From positions 45,538 to 109,537 of the forward strand of contig NZ_JAIPUT010000009.1 of the NCBI RefSeq assembly GCF_020055635.1: a stretch of 64,000 nt of DNA, in the 5' to 3' direction. Source of the DNA: Marivita sp. GTDB lineage: Bacteria; Pseudomonadota; Alphaproteobacteria; Rhodobacterales; Rhodobacteraceae. The notes under the pieces are model-generated. The model did no database searches. It worked only from the letters and a program-made list of their open reading frames with translations, and was not told the DNA's origin. Shown in pieces: positions 36,288 to 45,581 of the stretch. The translations under genes and the position numbers were made by a program. Each line of letters starts with the position of its first letter. The first letter of the stretch is position 1.

Positions 36288-37316
36288 CTAGAGAGCGCGG
36301 GCCTGCCGGAAGGACAGCAACCGCCGGGAACTTTCGTCCCACAGGTGCAGGCGCGCATTGGCAAAGCTTTCGCGAATCGTCATGCGGTTATGCTCGGCAA
36401 GGTTGGCGTGATCGCGCACGACCTCGGTCAGCCTGTAGAACGGGATGCGGCTGTAAAGGTGATGCACATGGTGGATGCCGATATTGCCGCTCAACCACTG
36501 GAGCACCGGGGGCAGCACGTAATGCGAACTGCCGTGCAGCGCCGCGTCGTGCAGTTGCCAATCCTCTTCACTGTCCCACAATGTCGTTTCGAACTGGTGC
36601 TGAACATAGAAGAGCCAGACGCCCGCGGTGGCCGCGAGCAGCGTCGAGGGCAGGTAGATCAACAGGATCGGCATCAGGCCGCCGAAATAGAGGATCACCA
36701 GAAGCGCCGCCAGGATCGCCGCATTCGTCCCCATCGCGCTAGCCCAGTAGCGGACCTGCGACATCAGACCGAGAGGAATGCGGTTCTGGATGAAGAACAA
36801 ATACCCCGGCCCCAGGCCGAACAGGACCACCGGATGCCGGTACAGCCGATACATCAAGCGGTTCCAAGGGCTTAGCGCCTTGTATTCGGCAACCGTCATG
36901 GTGTGCACGTCACCGATGCCGCGCCGGTCGAGATGCCCGGCATTGCTGTGGTGGATCGAATGGGTACGGCGCCAGACATCGTAGGGCGTCAGCGTCAGCA
37001 CCCCGAGCACTCGGCCCAGCCAGTCGCTCAGCGTGCGGTTCGTGTAGAACGATCCGTGACCGCAATCGTGTTGAATGATGAACAGCCGCAGCAAGAAAGC
37101 CGCGTTGACCATCGATATCAGGAAGGCAAGCCAATAGCTTACATCAAGCGCCACCCAGGCGGCGGCCCAGAGTGCCACGAAGGGCCCAATCGTCACGGCG
37201 AGTTCGAACGAACTGCGGAGCGTACTGGGTTCGCGGTATTTGGCGAGGACCTTCACCCAGTCTTTTGCACTGGGCTGCTCGGGCGTGAGCCCGGACTTCT
37301 TAAACTGCTCGGACAT
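36288..37316 (-). CDS. Membrane fatty-acid desaturase
   Basis: 342 residues with several membrane helices. The three di-iron histidine boxes are present: HDCGH, HSIHH and HHVHH. It probably introduces a double bond into acyl lipids; it belongs to the bacterial DesA-like acyl-lipid group. The ATG at 37316 follows CAGG. Convergent with rpsI. Confidence 0.92.
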   Translation of the reverse strand: MSEQFKKSGLTPEQPSAKDWVKVLAKYREPSTLRSSFELAVTIGPFVALWAAAWVALDVSYWLAFLISMVNAAFLLRLFIIQHDCGHGSFYTNRTLSDWLGRVLGVLTLTPYDVWRRTHSIHHSNAGHLDRRGIGDVHTMTVAEYKALSPWNRLMYRLYRHPVVLFGLGPGYLFFIQNRIPLGLMSQVRYWASAMGTNAAILAALLVILYFGGLMPILLIYLPSTLLAATAGVWLFYVQHQFETTLWDSEEDWQLHDAALHGSSHYVLPPVLQWLSGNIGIHHVHHLYSRIPFYRLTEVVRDHANLAEHNRMTIRESFANARLHLWDESSRRLLSFRQARAL

Positions 37317-37416
37317 AGACCTGCTTTTTTTGTCTGCGTTGCAGCGTTCTACCCGATGTTGTGCGCTCCGCCTACGCTCCATTTGTAACGAAGTGGCGAG
37401 GCGAGGCATTATGCCT

Positions 37417-37911
37417 CTATTTGTCGCGGTCGGCCTTTTTGAACGGTGCCTGCGGTGTGTAGGCACAGCGCTCTGGCTTGATGTCGAGAAGCGGCGTTTT
37501 ATCAAGACAATCCAGACCCTTGACGATCAGGACCGGGCCCATCCGCCGAATCAACCGCACCTGCGACACGCCGATCGGGTTCGGCCTGACAGGAGAGCGC
37601 AGGGCGAAAGTGCCCGTGGTGGCGCCATCGCTGCGCGGACTTTGGCGCACGAGGTCGCGGCGCGATTGGTGCAACCAGTAAAGCACGTCGAGATGCGCGA
37701 ACCTGGTGATCCCGTCCAGCGCCGGTTCCCATTGCGGCAGCAGTTCGAGCCGACACTCCGGCCCGTCCAGCCTGCCCTGCCGCGGGCAAAGGTCGCGCGT
37801 TGTAAAGGGCGTCCGGATCGTACCGATGAACTGGACGGTCGCATCCGGCGCAACCGGCCCGTCGCAAAGAACTTCTCCGTCGCGAAGATCCGAATTGTCC
37901 GTCTCGGTCAT
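37417..37911 (-). CDS. trmO: tRNA (N6-threonylcarbamoyladenosine37-N6) methyltransferase TrmO
   Basis: 164 residues. FIGTIRTPF and the SPVRPNPIGVSQV motif define the TsaA/TrmO beta-barrel, which methylates t6A37 of tRNA-Thr(GGU) with SAM. It is shorter than E. coli TrmO (about 235) because the C-terminal domain is absent, as in other alphaproteobacteria. About 100 bp separate its stop from the desaturase start. Confidence 0.87.
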   Translation of the reverse strand: MTETDNSDLRDGEVLCDGPVAPDATVQFIGTIRTPFTTRDLCPRQGRLDGPECRLELLPQWEPALDGITRFAHLDVLYWLHQSRRDLVRQSPRSDGATTGTFALRSPVRPNPIGVSQVRLIRRMGPVLIVKGLDCLDKTPLLDIKPERCAYTPQAPFKKADRDK

Positions 37912-38090
37912 GTCTGTTCATCCGCTTGAAAGTCAGGCGATGCGCGGCGCACCAACGATGCGGCCCGGTCACACCCACAGCATGCAGAGTCCGGAGGCAA
38001 ATGCCAGCCCCCGCGACGTTCTGCCGGCCACGTCTTGCCGCCAATACCCGGCTTGCCGCGGTCCCGGCAGTCGGGCATGGTTGCGCTGAT

Positions 38091-38984
38091 ATGATGAATA
38101 CCGACCCGACCTCGCAAAACCGCTATCTGACGGTGCCGGAGCTTGCGGCGCTGCTGCGCATCAAGGAGCGCAAGGTCTATGACCTTGCCGCCAGCGGCAC
38201 CGTGCCCTGTTCCAAGGTGACCGGAAAACTGCTGTTCCCCGAACAGGCTGTGCTGCGCTGGATCGAGCGGGGCCAGACCGGTCAGGCCGACACCGATGAC
38301 GCACGCCCATCGGTGTTTCTGGGCAGCCACGACCCCCTGCTCGACTGGGCGTTGCGCCAGTCGGAATCCGGGATCGCCACCTATTTCGACGGCTCGCAGG
38401 ACGGGTTGGACCGGTTTGTCGCGCGCGAAGGGCTGGCATCCGGGCTGCATATGTTCGATCCGGCGACGAATGACTGGAACGTAGCTTCGGTTGCGGCCGG
38501 ATTTGCCGGATCGCCGGTCGTGCTGCTGAGTTTCGCCAGGCGCCAGCGCGGTTTGGCGGTGCATCCCGACATGGCGACTCAGATCACAGGGCTTGCCGAT
38601 CTGCCCGGCCGGACCGTAACCCCGCGACAGGTCGGGGCCGGAACCCGGACGCTTTTCGAGCATGTGTTGCGCGAGGCCGATCTCCTGCCCGACACGATCC
38701 GCATGCGCCCCGTGGCCCGGAGCGAGACGGACGCGGTGCTGGATGTGGCCTCGGGCGAAGCGGACGCGACCTTCGGGCTTGCGGCGCTGGCCCAGCAACA
38801 CAAGCTTGCCTTCGTTCCCCTGATCGAAGAGCGCTTTGACCTTCTGGTCAGCCGCCGGGCCTATTTCGAGCCGCCGTTCCAGCGGTTCATCCGGTTTCTG
38901 GGCAGTTCGGATTTCGCGGCCCATGCCGCGGCGCTGACCGGATATGACGTTTCAGAGGCGGGCCGGGTGCGGTGGAACGGGTAG
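38091..38984 (+). CDS. Excisionase-type HTH regulator fused to a periplasmic-binding-like domain
   Basis: 297 residues. Residues ~10-62 are a MerR/excisionase-type HTH (YLTVPELAALLRIKERKVYDL). The remainder is a PBP-like type II ligand domain (PF12727 style: LGSHDPLLDWALRQ, DLPGRTVTPRQVGAGTR, SETDAVLDVASGEADATFG). Related proteins are linked to molybdate, tungstate or cofactor sensing. Start taken at the first of two tandem ATGs; no clear ribosome-binding site. 180 bp separate it from trmO. Confidence 0.8.
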   Translation: MMNTDPTSQNRYLTVPELAALLRIKERKVYDLAASGTVPCSKVTGKLLFPEQAVLRWIERGQTGQADTDDARPSVFLGSHDPLLDWALRQSESGIATYFDGSQDGLDRFVAREGLASGLHMFDPATNDWNVASVAAGFAGSPVVLLSFARRQRGLAVHPDMATQITGLADLPGRTVTPRQVGAGTRTLFEHVLREADLLPDTIRMRPVARSETDAVLDVASGEADATFGLAALAQQHKLAFVPLIEERFDLLVSRRAYFEPPFQRFIRFLGSSDFAAHAAALTGYDVSEAGRVRWNG

Positions 38985-39010
38985 GCCCCGCACCGGACGC
39001 ATGAGGACAT

Positions 39011-39373
39011 ATGACGGACAAGACGGATCTTGCGGAACGCCGCACCAACTGGGCCGAAGACCGGACGGTTCTGGCCAATGAACGCACCTTTGCCGGCTGG
39101 ATGCGCACCGGGATGGCCTGCATCGCGATTGCGCTTGGCCTGAAGGCGCTGTTCGGACCGGTGGAGCCGACCTGGATCGCCCAGGCGGTTGCGACGATGT
39201 TCATCGTGGTGGCGCTGCTGATCTTCTGGGCCGCGTGGCGCAACAGCCATGAAGCGCAGCGCCGCATGGACGATCACAAGGCCGACGGCCAGTCATCGCA
39301 GAAGATGGGCTGGATCTCGGCCGGGCTGTCGCTTGGCTCGGTGGCCACCGGCATCATGCTCTGGCTGCTGTGA
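39011..39373 (+). CDS. DUF202 (YidH) membrane protein
   Basis: 120 residues. DRTVLANERTFAGWMRTGMACIAIALGL is the DUF202 signature, followed by two more membrane helices; the N-terminus is cytoplasmic and charged. Function unknown. It starts 26 bp after the HTH-PBP gene and may be co-transcribed with it. Confidence 0.87.
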   Translation: MTDKTDLAERRTNWAEDRTVLANERTFAGWMRTGMACIAIALGLKALFGPVEPTWIAQAVATMFIVVALLIFWAAWRNSHEAQRRMDDHKADGQSSQKMGWISAGLSLGSVATGIMLWLL

Positions 39374-39468
39374 CGGGTCTCTGAAATCTGTGGAAATCGC
39401 ATCCGCGTGGTGGACGTCCCGGCACGGAGCGCATAGCCTGACAGCCGACCGCAAGGAAGTGTCTGCCA

Positions 39469-41223
39469 ATGTCCGAAACCACCCCCTACCAGGTGCTTGC
39501 ACGCAAGTATCGTCCTGAAACCTTTGCCGATCTTGTCGGCCAAGAGGCGATGGTGCGCACGCTGAAGAACGCGTTCGAGGCGGACCGCATCGCGCAGGCG
39601 TTCGTGATGACGGGGATTCGCGGCATCGGCAAGACCACCACGGCGCGGATCATCGCCAAGGGGCTGAACTGTATCGGCGTCGATGGCACAGGTGGGCCGA
39701 CGACCGACCCGTGTGGCCAGTGCGAGCATTGCGTGGCGATCATGGAAGGGCGTCATGTCGACGTGATGGAGATGGACGCGGCATCCCGCACCGGGGTCGG
39801 CGACATCCGCGAGATCATCGATTCCGTGCATTACCGGGCGGCCTCGGCGCGCTACAAGATCTACATCATCGACGAAGTTCACATGCTGAGCACCTCGGCG
39901 TTCAACGCACTCTTGAAGACGCTCGAAGAACCGCCCGCGCATGTGAAATTCATCTTCGCCACAACCGAGATCCGCAAGGTTCCGGTCACTGTCCTGTCGC
40001 GCTGTCAGCGCTTCGATCTGCGCCGGATCGAGCCCGAGATGATGATCGCGCTTTTGCGCAGGATCGCGACACGCGAAAAGGCCGAGATCTCAGATGATGC
40101 CTTGGCGCTGATCACGCGGGCCGCCGAAGGGTCCGCGCGCGATGCAACCTCGCTCTTGGACCAGTCGATCAGCCACGGGGCCGGAGAAACCACCGCCGAA
40201 CAGGTCCGCGCGATGCTGGGCCTGGCCGACCGGGGGCGCGTGCTTGACCTTTTCGATCTGGTGATGAAGGGCGATGCCGCGGGCGCGCTGACCGAACTGT
40301 CGGCGCAATATGCCGATGGCGCCGACCCGATGGCGGTGCTGCGCGACCTGGCCGAAATCACCCATTGGATCTCGGTTGTGAAGATCACGCCGGAAGCCGC
40401 GGAAGACCCGACGATCAGCCCCGATGAGCGACAGCGCGGTCAGGAACTGGCCGAGGCTCTGGGGATGCGGCCGCTGACGCGGCTGTGGCAGATGCTGCTC
40501 AAGGCGCTGGACGAGGTGGCGCAGGCGCCCAACGCGATGATGGCGGCGGAGATGGCGATCATCCGCATGACCCACGTGTCGGAGCTGCCCAGCCCCGAAG
40601 ATCTGCTGAAGCGACTTCAGGACGCGCCGCCACCGCCGCCGCCTTCACCCGGGGGAGGCATGAACGCGGGCGTCGGGGCGGCGCGGACACAGGCGACGGG
40701 CACCCCTGCCCCGACACATGCATCGTCCTCGGGTCCACATGCGTCCCACGGCGGAGCGGCCCTGGCGGTTGCCACCGATCAGGCGCTGGCGCGCTATCCG
40801 ACCTTCGAGCACGTGGTTGAACTGATCCGGGCCAACCGGGACGTCAAGCTGCTGGTCGAGGTCGAGGGCTGTGTCCGGCTGGCCGCCTATCAACCCGGCA
40901 GGATCGAATTCACGCCGACCAACAACGCGCCCGGCGACCTGGCGCAAAGGCTGGGCAGCGCGTTGCAGCGCTGGACCGGCAACCGCTGGGGCGTGACGGT
41001 GGTGAACGGATCGGAGGCGCCGACCATCGTGGAGACCCGCGACGCGGCGGTGACGGCCATCAAGGCCGAAGCGGCGGAACATCCGCTGGTCAAGGCCGTC
41101 CTGGCGGCGTTTCCCGGCGCGGTGATCGAAGAGGTGCGCACACCCGACCAACTTGCCGCCGTGGCCGAGGCCGAGGCGTTGCCCGAAGTGGAAGACGAAT
41201 GGGACCCGTTCGAGGAGGGCTGA
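39469..41223 (+). CDS. dnaX: DNA polymerase III subunit gamma/tau
   Basis: 584 residues. Clamp-loader AAA+ ATPase: Walker A GIRGIGKTT at about 49-57, zinc cysteines C68/C82/C85/C88, and IIDEVHML for Walker B. A Pro-rich linker (PPPPPPSPGGG) leads into the tau C-terminal region ending EDEWDPFEE. No A-run slippery site is visible, so a programmed gamma frameshift like that of E. coli is not supported. First gene of the dnaX-ybaB-recR group. Confidence 0.97.
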   Translation: MSETTPYQVLARKYRPETFADLVGQEAMVRTLKNAFEADRIAQAFVMTGIRGIGKTTTARIIAKGLNCIGVDGTGGPTTDPCGQCEHCVAIMEGRHVDVMEMDAASRTGVGDIREIIDSVHYRAASARYKIYIIDEVHMLSTSAFNALLKTLEEPPAHVKFIFATTEIRKVPVTVLSRCQRFDLRRIEPEMMIALLRRIATREKAEISDDALALITRAAEGSARDATSLLDQSISHGAGETTAEQVRAMLGLADRGRVLDLFDLVMKGDAAGALTELSAQYADGADPMAVLRDLAEITHWISVVKITPEAAEDPTISPDERQRGQELAEALGMRPLTRLWQMLLKALDEVAQAPNAMMAAEMAIIRMTHVSELPSPEDLLKRLQDAPPPPPPSPGGGMNAGVGAARTQATGTPAPTHASSSGPHASHGGAALAVATDQALARYPTFEHVVELIRANRDVKLLVEVEGCVRLAAYQPGRIEFTPTNNAPGDLAQRLGSALQRWTGNRWGVTVVNGSEAPTIVETRDAAVTAIKAEAAEHPLVKAVLAAFPGAVIEEVRTPDQLAAVAEAEALPEVEDEWDPFEEG

Positions 41224-41582
41224 TCCTGTCGCTGCTGCCGGGGGCCGCGCTGGCGCAATCCTGCGCCGTGCAACGGCCCGATTGGGACGGCACATCCGTG
41301 ACCGCGGTGCAGGAGGCGGTGTTCCTGGCGTCGTCGCCCGCCGCCCTGGTGTTGTTCCTCGGCACTGTCGCGGCGCTCCGGTTCAAGAGCCAGTGGGGAT
41401 CGCTGGCGGTGGTGCTGGGCTGGACCGCGTTCGTCACCTTCCTGACCATGCTCGCCCCCGCCTCGCGAAAACTCGCCATGGCGGAAGGCTGCGTCGGGTC
41501 GCCCGCCTTGTTCATCGCCATCATCGCTGCAATATGTGTGGGGATGATCTTTTACACCGCGCCACCGATCAAGGGGCGCTGA
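41199..41582 (+). CDS. Small membrane protein between dnaX and ybaB
   Basis: 127 residues. An N-terminal signal-like helix (LILSLLPGAALAQS) is followed by three membrane helices. Three cysteines (SCAVQ, GCVGS, ICVGM). It begins 25 nt inside dnaX and ends 15 nt before ybaB, so it is embedded in that operon. Not recognised. Confidence 0.65.
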   Translation: MGPVRGGLILSLLPGAALAQSCAVQRPDWDGTSVTAVQEAVFLASSPAALVLFLGTVAALRFKSQWGSLAVVLGWTAFVTFLTMLAPASRKLAMAEGCVGSPALFIAIIAAICVGMIFYTAPPIKGR

Positions 41583-41597
41583 AACTCGGAGAGAGAC

Positions 41598-41942
41598 ATG
41601 TTCAAGGGTTTGGGCCAGATGGGCGACATGGCCAAGATGATGAAGGCCGCGCAGGAAATGCAGGGCAAGATGGCCGAGATGCAGGAAGAGATGGCCAACA
41701 TGACCGTCACCGGCGAAAGCGGCGCGGGGCTGGTCAAGGCGACATCCACCGTCAAGGGCGAACTGACCGGGCTGGACATCGACCCGTCGATCTTCAACGG
41801 CGACGACAAGGAAGTGGTCGAGGACCTGATCCTCGCCGCGATCAAGGACGCCCAGCAGAAGGCGCAGGCCAAGGCGCAGGAAGAGATGTCCAAGCTGACC
41901 GAAGGTCTGGGACTGCCGCCGGGGATGAACCTGCCGTTCTGA
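41598..41942 (+). CDS. ybaB: YbaB/EbfC nucleoid-associated protein
   Basis: 114 residues. The N-terminus MFKGLGQMGDMAKMMKAAQEMQ and the EEMSKLTEGLGLPPGMNLPF end match YbaB, a dimeric DNA-binding protein that usually sits between dnaX and recR. GGAGAGA precedes the ATG. Confidence 0.95.
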   Translation: MFKGLGQMGDMAKMMKAAQEMQGKMAEMQEEMANMTVTGESGAGLVKATSTVKGELTGLDIDPSIFNGDDKEVVEDLILAAIKDAQQKAQAKAQEEMSKLTEGLGLPPGMNLPF

Positions 41943-41987
41943 GCCGGGTGGGTGACACCCCCCTTCTCTATCGGTTGGACCTGACAC

Positions 41988-42581
41988 ATGCGTGACGGCG
42001 GCGATATCGAGACGCTCATCGCGATGATGGCGCGTCTGCCGGGGCTGGGGCCCCGGTCGGCGCGTCGTGCCGTGCTGCACATGATCCGCAAGCGCGGGCT
42101 GCTGCTGGGGCCATTGGCCGAGTTGATGACGCGTGTGGCCCGCGATGCGCGGGAATGTCTGAACTGCGGCAATATCGGCACGCAGGACATCTGCGACATC
42201 TGCCAGGACAACCAGCGCAACAACGGTCTCTTGTGCGTGGTCGAGGACGTGTCCGACCTCTGGGCAATGGAGCGGTCGGGCGTGTTCAAAGGCCGGTATC
42301 ACGTTCTGGGCGGCACCCTGTCGGCGCTGGATCAGGTGGGGCCAGAGGAATTGCGCATCCCCAAGCTGTCGGCGCGGGTGGACAGCGAAGAGATCACCGA
42401 AGTGATTCTGGCCCTCAACGCCACGATCGACGGACAAACCACGGCGCATTACATCGCAGATCAGCTTGAGGGCCGGGTGACGATGACCTCGCTGGCGCAA
42501 GGCGTGCCGATCGGCGGTGAACTGGATTACCTTGACGAAGGCACGATCACCGCGGCGATGAACGCGCGCAAGCCGGTCTGA
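41988..42581 (+). CDS. recR: Recombination mediator RecR
   Basis: 197 residues. An N-terminal HhH ([16 protein letters not shown]), a C4 zinc finger (CLNCGN and CDIC) and a Toprim domain ([15 protein letters not shown]). It works with RecF and RecO in loading RecA at gaps. Confidence 0.97.
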   Translation: MRDGGDIETLIAMMARLPGLGPRSARRAVLHMIRKRGLLLGPLAELMTRVARDARECLNCGNIGTQDICDICQDNQRNNGLLCVVEDVSDLWAMERSGVFKGRYHVLGGTLSALDQVGPEELRIPKLSARVDSEEITEVILALNATIDGQTTAHYIADQLEGRVTMTSLAQGVPIGGELDYLDEGTITAAMNARKPV

Positions 42582-42670
42582 CGGGAAAACTGCCTCGAAA
42601 GGACATCTTCCAAAAATGGAACCTGTTCCGTTTCCCTGCTGTTGAGGGCCAAACACCAAGGGGAGCAATC

Positions 42671-43570
42671 ATGACATACTCACGCACGAGTCCTTCTCGA
42701 GGCGACGGATCACCAGAGGTGACCGGATTTCATGATGCTGATACCGGCAGCATCCAGTACCTGGTCACCGATCCGAAAACCCACAAGGCCGCGTTGATCG
42801 ACACGGTTCTGACCTTCGACCCGCAAGATGCCTCCACCAGGACCGACAGCGTGGACGCCATCTTGCGTTTCGCGCACAGCGAAGGTATCGAGATCGATTG
42901 GATTCTCGACACCCATCCGCACGCCGATCATCTGATGGCGTCCTCCTATCTGAAGGACAAGCTGGGCAAGCCCAACGCCATCGGGGAAATGGTCAAGGAC
43001 ATAGCCGAACTGTGGCGCGACTATTACCACATGCCGGATGCCTTCGACCCTAAAAGCGATTTCGACCACCTTTTTGCCGAGGGCGACAGGTTTGAGATAG
43101 GATCGTTGCCGGTACGGGTGATGTTGTCGCCCGGCCACACTCTGGGGTCGATCACCTATGTCGTGGGCGAGGACGCGGCCTTTGTGCATGACACGTTCAT
43201 GCAGCCGGATGCCGGCACGTCGCGGGCGGATTTCCCCGGGGGCACGGCGGCGGACCTGTGGCAGTCCCTGCAGGACATCCTTGCCCTGCCCGACCACACG
43301 CGGCTGTTCGTCGGGCATGATTACGGCACCGATCAGCGCGCCCAACCGGCATGGGAAGCGACGGTGGCCGAACACCGACGACACAACATCCATATCGGCG
43401 GTGGCGTCAGCAGGGACGATTACATCGCGCGCCGCGAGGCGAAGGACAAAACGCTCGTGTTGCCGGACCGGATGTTGCACGTCTTGCAGATGAACCTGCG
43501 GGCCGGACGCGCCCCCGCGCCCGAAGAGGATGGCCGCAGTTACCTGAAAATTCCACTGAACCGATTCTAG
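42671..43570 (+). CDS. MBL-fold hydrolase, ETHE1/persulfide-dioxygenase-like
   Basis: 299 residues. The metal motif THPHADH gives H82, H84, D86 and H87; further ligands lie in SPGHTLGS, HDTFMQPDAGTSRADFPGG and VGHDYG. This arrangement is that of ETHE1-type persulfide dioxygenases and of Blh proteins of BigR operons. The partner rhodanese gene begins 10 bp later. Likely role: oxidising glutathione persulfide during sulfide detoxification (inferred from family). Confidence 0.88.
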   Translation: MTYSRTSPSRGDGSPEVTGFHDADTGSIQYLVTDPKTHKAALIDTVLTFDPQDASTRTDSVDAILRFAHSEGIEIDWILDTHPHADHLMASSYLKDKLGKPNAIGEMVKDIAELWRDYYHMPDAFDPKSDFDHLFAEGDRFEIGSLPVRVMLSPGHTLGSITYVVGEDAAFVHDTFMQPDAGTSRADFPGGTAADLWQSLQDILALPDHTRLFVGHDYGTDQRAQPAWEATVAEHRRHNIHIGGGVSRDDYIARREAKDKTLVLPDRMLHVLQMNLRAGRAPAPEEDGRSYLKIPLNRF

Positions 43571-43580
43571 GAGACGCCGC

Positions 43581-43964
43581 ATGGACACGGAAACCACCGA
43601 CCACGGAACGCTTGAACACTGGACCCCTCAAGAAGTGGCCGATGCCTTTGCCGAGGACAGGATCATCCTGATCGATGTCCGCACGCCGCAAGAATTCGCC
43701 CTGGAGCGGATCAACGGTGCTTTGCTGGCGCCGATGCAGGCGTTCCAGCCCAATCACATGCCTGACCAGTCGACGAAACAGATCGTGTTCCACTGCGGAT
43801 CGGGCGTGCGGTCGGCCAAGGTCGCGAGACAATGCCTGGAACATGGCGAAGACCGCATCGCCCATATGTCCGGCGGCTTTGCCGCGTGGAAAGAGGACGG
43901 CCAAGGCTACATGGGCACCGATCTTGCCACCGGTGCCCCGAAGGAAATGCGCAAGTCGTCCTGA
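43581..43964 (+). CDS. Single-domain rhodanese sulfurtransferase
   Basis: 127 residues. The active-site loop CGSGVRS carries the persulfide-forming Cys. LIDVRTPQEF and MSGGFAAWK frame the domain. Adjacent to the ETHE1-like gene, so the two probably act together on persulfide sulfur. Confidence 0.9.
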   Translation: MDTETTDHGTLEHWTPQEVADAFAEDRIILIDVRTPQEFALERINGALLAPMQAFQPNHMPDQSTKQIVFHCGSGVRSAKVARQCLEHGEDRIAHMSGGFAAWKEDGQGYMGTDLATGAPKEMRKSS

Positions 43965-43979
43965 GGCCCAAGAGGGCGC

Positions 43980-44015
43980 AAAAAACCCGGCTCCGCAAAC
44001 CGGGCCGGGTTTTTT
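43980..44015. terminator. Bidirectional terminator between rhodanese and DUF1013 genes
   Basis: AAAAAACCCGGC and GCCGGGTTTTTT form a 12-bp stem with a 12-nt loop. The right side extends to eight T and the left has six A, so it fits both strands. Confidence 0.87.
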
Positions 44016-44037
44016 TTCGACAGGTCAGATCGCGCGA

Positions 44038-44805
44038 TCAGCGGCGCGGATCGTCGTCATCCTCATCGTCGTCGTCATCGTCATGGGTGCCGTCCGGAAG
44101 GTTGAAGAAGCTGTCCGCGTCGGCGTAATCGCTGTCGCTCTTCTCCTTTTCTTCCGAACCACCCGACAGGCTGAAGGTTTCCAGCCCCTCGATGGCGCTT
44201 GGCAGGCGCGGTTCGGCATCCATTTCAAGGCTCTGCTCGGTCGAGACCAGCTTGCGGCGCTCGTCGTCGGTCATCACCGCTTCCTGCTTTTTCGCAGCCT
44301 TGGCAATGGCCGCGTCGAGTTCGGATTGCTTGCACAGGCCAAGGGCCACCGGATCGATCGGCTGGATGTTGTTGATGTTCCAGTGCGTCCGATCGCGGAT
44401 CGCCTGGATGGTCGGCTTGGTCGTGCCGACAAGCTTGGAGATCTGGCCATCGCTGAGTTCCGGATGGAATTTGACCAGCCAGTAGATCGACGCCGGGCGG
44501 TCCTGACGCTTGGACAGCGGCGTGTAGCGCGGACCACGGCGCTTTTCCTCGCCTTGCGCGGCGGCATAGACCTTGAGCTTGAGCGGATGCAGCGGGTTCT
44601 GTTCCGCCTTCTTGATCTCATCCGCGTCCAGCTGGTTGTTGGCGATGGGATCGAACCCCTTGACGCCCGCGGCCACGTCGCCATCGGCGATGCCCTGCAC
44701 CTCGAGTTCGTGCATCCCGGTGAAATCCGCGATCTGCTTGAAGGTCAGTGTCGTGTTGTCCACCAGCCAGACGGCGGTGGCTTTTGCCATGATCGGTTTA
44801 CCCAT
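44038..44805 (-). CDS. DUF1013 transcriptional regulator with acidic tail
   Basis: 255 residues. A DUF1013-type protein restricted to alphaproteobacteria: N-terminal HTH-like TFKQIADFTGMHELEVQ, a central second HTH-like region (DGQISKLVGTTKPTIQAIRD), and a very acidic tail with a run of Asp/Glu before PRR. The Caulobacter member, which I recall as TrcR, associates with RNA polymerase. AAGGAG lies 7 nt before the ATG. Confidence 0.85.
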   Translation of the reverse strand: MGKPIMAKATAVWLVDNTTLTFKQIADFTGMHELEVQGIADGDVAAGVKGFDPIANNQLDADEIKKAEQNPLHPLKLKVYAAAQGEEKRRGPRYTPLSKRQDRPASIYWLVKFHPELSDGQISKLVGTTKPTIQAIRDRTHWNINNIQPIDPVALGLCKQSELDAAIAKAAKKQEAVMTDDERRKLVSTEQSLEMDAEPRLPSAIEGLETFSLSGGSEEKEKSDSDYADADSFFNLPDGTHDDDDDDEDDDDPRR

Positions 44806-44940
44806 CTCGCGTCTCCTTACGCATAGCTTTTCTGGTCTCTCGGAGCGGGTCCAAGAGGTCCCGGATCAGGCCGGGACGGTTTCCATTGTCAGGGAACTTG
44901 GCGGCCTTATAGTCGCGCAGAGGCAAAGAGGGAAGAGGGA

Positions 44941-45579
44941 ATGCAGGTATTGGGGCTTGCTCTCATCGGTTTGATCGCCGCGACGAGTGTCTGGGCCAAG
45001 GGCGAACGGGCCGGTGCGTTCGACTATTACGTGCTGTCGCTAAGCTGGTCGCCGACGTGGTGCGCGCTTGAAGGCGACGCGCGCCAGTCGCCGCAATGCG
45101 ATGCAGAGGCCGATTTCGGCTGGGTGATGCACGGGCTCTGGCCGCAATACCATCGCGGCTGGCCATCCTATTGTCCGACGGCTCAATCAAACCCGTCCCG
45201 CGCGATGACCCGCGACATGGCCGACATCATGGGCACCTCGGGGCTGGCATGGCACCAATGGAACAAGCACGGGGTCTGCTCGGGGCTTTCGGCCTCGGAC
45301 TATTTTGCCCTGTCGCGCGACGCCTATGGCACAGTGACCCGGCCCGCGGTGTTCCGCCAACTGGACAAGGCGATCACCTTGCCCGCGTCCGTCGTGGAAG
45401 AGGCGTTTCTCGAGGCCAACCCGCAGCTTGAGCGCGACATGATCACGATCACCTGCAAACAGGGGCGCATCCAGGAAGCGCGGATCTGCCTGTCCAGATC
45501 GCTGGACCCGGTGCCCTGCGGGCGGGACGTGGTGCGCGATTGCACCGCCAGGGACGCGCTGTTCGATCCGATCCGCTAG
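44941..45579 (+). CDS. Secreted ribonuclease T2
   Basis: 212 residues with a signal peptide (to about VWA, 19). The two conserved active-site segments are present: FGWVMHGLWPQY (CAS I, His) and WHQWNKHGVCSG (CAS II, His, Glu replaced by Gln-Trp context, Lys-His). Seven further cysteines likely form disulfides. It degrades RNA to 3'-nucleotides outside the cytoplasm. Confidence 0.9.
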   Translation: MQVLGLALIGLIAATSVWAKGERAGAFDYYVLSLSWSPTWCALEGDARQSPQCDAEADFGWVMHGLWPQYHRGWPSYCPTAQSNPSRAMTRDMADIMGTSGLAWHQWNKHGVCSGLSASDYFALSRDAYGTVTRPAVFRQLDKAITLPASVVEEAFLEANPQLERDMITITCKQGRIQEARICLSRSLDPVPCGRDVVRDCTARDALFDPIR

Positions 45580-45581
45580 GC

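Noticed and set aside
37926..38090. N-terminal extension of the HTH-PBP regulator
   Set aside because: The extra residues are basic and low-complexity and would precede an HTH that normally begins near residue 10.
39374..39468. Possible SRP RNA (ffs) next to dnaX
   Set aside because: The gap is 95 bp and has no GGAAGCAGCC-type core or long complementary arms.
39469..41223. Programmed frameshift producing a short gamma form of DnaX
   Set aside because: No A-run slippery heptamer with a downstream hairpin is visible in the gene.
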